DNA of 64,000 nt from Pseudomonas nicosulfuronedens (GTDB lineage Bacteria; Pseudomonadota; Gammaproteobacteria; Pseudomonadales; Pseudomonadaceae). Positions 61,204-64,000 of the stretch are shown in pieces. The stretch is taken from NCBI RefSeq assembly GCF_005877905.1, contig NZ_SWDV01000012.1, positions 168,512-232,511 of the forward strand, given 5' to 3'. Within the stretch, counting starts at the first letter, position 1, and every line of letters begins with the position of its first letter. The translations under genes were made by a program, and so were the position numbers. Under the pieces are notes generated by a model. The model did no database searches, had not been told where the DNA came from, and worked only from the letters and a program-made list of their open reading frames with translations.

Positions 61204-61650
61204 GTGTTCAAGAACGTACTGGTTATCTGCGCAGGCAATATCTGCCGCAGCCCGACAGGTGAGCATCTGCTCCAGCAAAATCTCGCCAGCACAGACATCC
61301 GTGTCAGCTCCGCTGGCCTCACCGCGATGGTGGGTCACCCGCTCGAACGCAGCGCGCTCGACACCCTTCAGCGACACGGCCAACAGCCCCACGACCATAC
61401 GGCACGGCAACTGACGCCACAGCTCCTGCAAGCATCCGACCTCGTACTCGTCATGGAGCGGCGCCAACTGCAGGACGTCATCCGGCTCTCTCCCGTATCA
61501 CGGGGCAAGACCTTCCTGCTCGGCAAATGGCAGAGCGAGCGCGAGATCCCCGATCCCTACCGCAGAGGAACCGCCGCCTTCGAGCACGCCTATGCCCTGA
61601 TCGAAGAAGCCGCAACAGCCTGGTCCCGACGCCTTCAACCTCAACGCTGA
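61204..61650 (+). CDS. wzb: Low-molecular-weight protein-tyrosine phosphatase (Wzb type), copy 2
   Basis: Second LMW-PTP, also 148 residues: CAGNICRS loop (Cys9, Arg15) and Asp117 in EIPDPYRRG. The GTG at 61204 mirrors copy 1 (MFKNVLVICAGN versus MFNRILIVCVGN); an in-frame GTG at 61195 is possible. It ends only 19 bp before the Wzc-type kinase, the usual wzb-wzc neighbourhood, so this copy is the more likely cognate phosphatase. The two copies have the same length and active-site residues and probably arose by duplication. Confidence 0.9.
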   Translation: MFKNVLVICAGNICRSPTGEHLLQQNLASTDIRVSSAGLTAMVGHPLERSALDTLQRHGQQPHDHTARQLTPQLLQASDLVLVMERRQLQDVIRLSPVSRGKTFLLGKWQSEREIPDPYRRGTAAFEHAYALIEEAATAWSRRLQPQR

Positions 61651-61669
61651 ATACTTCAAGAAGCCCCGT

Positions 61670-63913
61670 ATGCAATACCCTCAAGCGCCCGCCCTTCCGC
61701 CGGCCGTCAGCGATGACGACGAAATCGACCTGCTCGCCCTGTTCGGCACCCTGGTTGATCACAAATGGCTGATCGCAGGCATCACCGCCGGCTTCATGGT
61801 CGTGGGGGCTGCCTATGCCCTGCTGGCGGCCCCGGTTTATCGCGCGACGGCCACCATTCAGGTCGAGCAGAAAAAGCCCGGCATTCCGGGGCTGTCGGAC
61901 ATGAGCGATCTGCTGGGAGCACAGTCGCAGGCTGTCACCGAGATCCAGCTGCTGACCTCCCGCACGGTGATCGGCAAGGCCGTGGACGCACTCAAGCTGG
62001 ACATCGATATCCAGCCGTCGCTGCTCCCGCTGCTCGGAAACTTCCTCCATCGCCGCTACTCCCCGGATCATCAGGGAGACGTTGCCTCGCCGCTGCTGGG
62101 CATGAGCCGTTTCGCCTGGGGAGGGGAAACGCTGAAAATCTTCCAGCTCGAAGTTCCCAATGCACTGCTCGAAAAGAAGCTGAAGCTCATCGCCGGCAAC
62201 GATGGCCAGTTCACCCTCCTGAATGATGACAACGACACACTGGTGGAAGGCCTGGCCGGGCAGCCCGCCGAGCAGAACGGCGTAAAAATCCAAGTCGAAA
62301 CACTTCATGCCAACCCCGGCACACGCTTCACGGTCATCCGCGAGCGCCGGTTGAGCGCCATTCTTGATTACCAGCAGGCGCTCAATGTCAGCGAGACCGG
62401 CAAGGAATCCGGCATCCTCACCTTGTCGCTGGATGACGAACAGCCCGATCAAGCGCTTGCCGTCCTCAATGCCATCAGCCAGCAGTACGTTCTGCAGAAC
62501 GTCCAGCGTGCGTCTGCCGAAGCCGCTTCCAGCCTCGACTTCCTGCGCGGACAGCTGCCGGAAGTGCGGCATGACCTGGAGCAATCGGAAAACGCCCTGA
62601 GCGGCTATCAATCCCGCGCCAAGTCAGCCGACATCAGCCTGGAAACCAAGGCCCTGCTGGACCAGATCGTCGCGCTGGACACCAACATCTCTCAGCTCAA
62701 ACTCCAGCAAGCCGAGATGGACCACAAGTTCACCCGCCAGCATCCGGCCTACCAGGCGCTGATGCGGCAGATCGGCGAACTCACCAGCAAGCAATCCGGC
62801 CTCACCAAGCGCGTGGAGGCCCTTCCGGAAACCCAGCAGGACCTGCTGCGCCTGACCCGCGACGTACAGGTCAGCACCGCCATTTATACGCAGATGCTGA
62901 ACAAGGCTCAGGAGCTGGACGTCATGCGGGCGGGCGCCGTCGGCAATGTGCGCATCATCGACCCGGCCGACGTCGACATCACCAAGCCAGTAAAACCGAA
63001 AAAGCCTCTGATCGTCGCCATCGCGACGCTGCTCGGCCTGTTCCTCGCCATCGCTCTGGTACTGCTGCGCAAGGCACTGAATCGCGGCATCGAGAATCCC
63101 GAGGCCATAGAGCAACTTGGCCTACCGGTCTATGCCTCCATACCCTACAGCGAGTTGCAGAAATCGGAAGAAGACCAGCGCAACAAGCACAACAGAAAGG
63201 GCAAAGCCGCTCTCCACCCAGCTCCTCTACTGGCAACCAGTCATCCCACCGACCTTGCCATCGAATCCCTACGTAGCCTGCGCACCAGCCTGCATTTCGC
63301 CATGCTCGAATCTGGCGATAACCGCCTGATGATCTCCGGCCCCAGCCCCGCAGTAGGCAAATCCTTCGTCAGCGCCAACCTGGCCGCGGTGATCGCCCAA
63401 GCGGGGCAGCGAGTACTCCTGATCGACGTGGACATGCGCAAGGGTTATCTGCACAAGGTGCTCGACACTGATGACAAGAATGGTCTTTCCGACCTGCTCA
63501 TCCAGCGTTGCACCTTCCAACAAGCGTTGCAGCAAACAGAGGTAGAGAACCTCTGCTTCATCTCGCGCGGCCAGATTCCGCCCAATCCCTCCGAACTGCT
63601 GATGCACCCCAACTTCACCGACTTGCTGGAGAAAGCAAGCAACGAGTTCGACCTGGTCATCCTCGACACCCCTCCCCTGCTCGCCGTCACCGATGCCGCC
63701 ATCGTTGGCCGACAGGCCGGTACGAGCCTGATCGTCACCCGCTTCGGCAAGAACGCCCCAAGGGAAATCGAACTGACGGTTCGCCGCTTCGAACAGAACG
63801 GCATCGAGCTCAAGGGAGCGATCTTCAATGGTGTCGAGCGACGCGCCTCGGACTATTACGGCAACGGGGCGTATGCCAATTACCAGTATGAGTACCTATC
63901 AGACAAGCGCTGA
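61670..63913 (+). CDS. wzc: Wzc-type polysaccharide co-polymerase / BY-kinase
   Basis: Inner-membrane protein (747 residues) that controls polysaccharide chain length and export. First membrane helix ~33-53 (KWLIAGITAGFMVVGAAYALL), a large periplasmic Wzz domain with coiled coils (~290-410), a second helix beginning KKPLIVAIATLLGLFLAIALVLL, then a cytoplasmic bacterial tyrosine kinase: Walker A GPSPAVGKS (557-565, Lys564), Walker A' LLIDVDMRK (583-591), Walker B LVILDTPP (662-669). The tail has six tyrosines at 729, 730, 735, 738, 740 and 742, the autophosphorylation cluster. Followed 36 bp later by rfaH. Confidence 0.93.
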   Translation: MQYPQAPALPPAVSDDDEIDLLALFGTLVDHKWLIAGITAGFMVVGAAYALLAAPVYRATATIQVEQKKPGIPGLSDMSDLLGAQSQAVTEIQLLTSRTVIGKAVDALKLDIDIQPSLLPLLGNFLHRRYSPDHQGDVASPLLGMSRFAWGGETLKIFQLEVPNALLEKKLKLIAGNDGQFTLLNDDNDTLVEGLAGQPAEQNGVKIQVETLHANPGTRFTVIRERRLSAILDYQQALNVSETGKESGILTLSLDDEQPDQALAVLNAISQQYVLQNVQRASAEAASSLDFLRGQLPEVRHDLEQSENALSGYQSRAKSADISLETKALLDQIVALDTNISQLKLQQAEMDHKFTRQHPAYQALMRQIGELTSKQSGLTKRVEALPETQQDLLRLTRDVQVSTAIYTQMLNKAQELDVMRAGAVGNVRIIDPADVDITKPVKPKKPLIVAIATLLGLFLAIALVLLRKALNRGIENPEAIEQLGLPVYASIPYSELQKSEEDQRNKHNRKGKAALHPAPLLATSHPTDLAIESLRSLRTSLHFAMLESGDNRLMISGPSPAVGKSFVSANLAAVIAQAGQRVLLIDVDMRKGYLHKVLDTDDKNGLSDLLIQRCTFQQALQQTEVENLCFISRGQIPPNPSELLMHPNFTDLLEKASNEFDLVILDTPPLLAVTDAAIVGRQAGTSLIVTRFGKNAPREIELTVRRFEQNGIELKGAIFNGVERRASDYYGNGAYANYQYEYLSDKR

Positions 63914-63949
63914 CGGACGCGCCTGTAGCCGCTTACACAGGGAGGAACA

Positions 63950-64000
63950 ATGAGCTCAATAACCGAGAAACGCTGGTATTTAGTGCAGTGCAAACCTAAG
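63950..64000 (+). CDS. rfaH: RfaH-like transcription antiterminator (5' end only)
   Basis: The first 17 codons read MSSITEKRWYLVQCKPK and run off the window. WYLVQCKPK is the characteristic beginning of RfaH/NusG-paralog N-terminal domains. A strong GGGAGG lies a few bases before the ATG, 36 bp after wzc. In this position RfaH would reduce premature termination in the long polysaccharide operon that probably follows. Only the N-terminus is visible, so the identification is tentative between RfaH and another NusG-like paralog. Confidence 0.8.
   Translation, partial: MSSITEKRWYLVQCKPK

Overview
The window is chromosomal DNA from a Pseudomonas species. The evidence is high GC with strong G/C third-position bias, a gene order (mutS-fdxA-rsmZ-rpoS-nlpD-pcm-surE-truD-ispF; ispD-ftsB-eno-kdsA-pyrG-tilS-accA-dnaE-rnhB-lpxBA-fabZ-lpxD-skp-bamA-rseP-dxr-cdsA-uppS-frr-pyrH-tsf-rpsB; map-glnD-dapC) that I recognise from Pseudomonas, and proteins that closely resemble P. 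aeruginosa products. It is not P. aeruginosa itself: ndvB-dapE-rlmA-csp sits next to dapD/csd/plsB here, whereas from memory PAO1 keeps these in two distant places. A P. nitroreducens/citronellolis-like relative is a guess.

Layout. 1-2.4 kb: the 3' part of mutS, fdxA, and on the minus strand the Gac/Rsm regulatory RNA rsmZ with a perfect GacA box. 2.4-9.4 kb (minus): rpoS, nlpD, pcm, surE, truD, ispF, then fghA-adhC for glutathione-dependent formaldehyde oxidation. 9.6-12.1 kb (plus): a divergent LysR regulator (gfnR-like) and the yedE-yedF sulfur/selenium pair. 12.2-37.9 kb (minus): a nearly unbroken housekeeping run covering isoprenoid precursors (ispD, dxr), cell division (ftsB), glycolysis (eno), Kdo (kdsA), CTP and UMP (pyrG, pyrH), tRNA-Ile lysidine (tilS), fatty acid and phospholipid synthesis (accA, fabZ, cdsA), replication (dnaE, rnhB), lipid A (lpxA/B/D), outer-membrane biogenesis (skp, bamA), site-2 proteolysis (rseP), undecaprenyl-PP (uppS) and translation (frr, tsf, rpsB). 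38.2-54.8 kb, mostly plus: map, glnD, three succinylase-branch lysine/DAP genes (dapC, dapD, dapE) interleaved with transporters, the csdA-csdE-tcdA tRNA ct6A set, an NdvB-type glucan synthase and rlmA. 55.2-59.1 kb: a cold-shock gene, a secreted glycine-zipper protein and plsB.

59.2-64 kb is the accessory part: two paralogous low-molecular-weight tyrosine phosphatases (Wzb type) on either side of a GT4 glycosyltransferase, then a Wzc-type chain-length regulator/tyrosine kinase with a C-terminal tyrosine cluster, then the first codons of an RfaH-like antiterminator. This looks like the front of an exopolysaccharide or capsule locus that continues beyond the window, and it is the least ordinary region seen.

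Non-coding structure is informative. Three of five convergent gene junctions carry REP-like inverted repeats, and another has a near-perfect bidirectional terminator. Other features are a 9-bp palindrome between adhC and gfnR, a terminator lying against the ispF start codon, a rpsB promoter with a long leader, and an ops-like motif in the leader of the second phosphatase/Wzc unit. No IS elements, prophage, CRISPR arrays, tRNA or rRNA genes were found.
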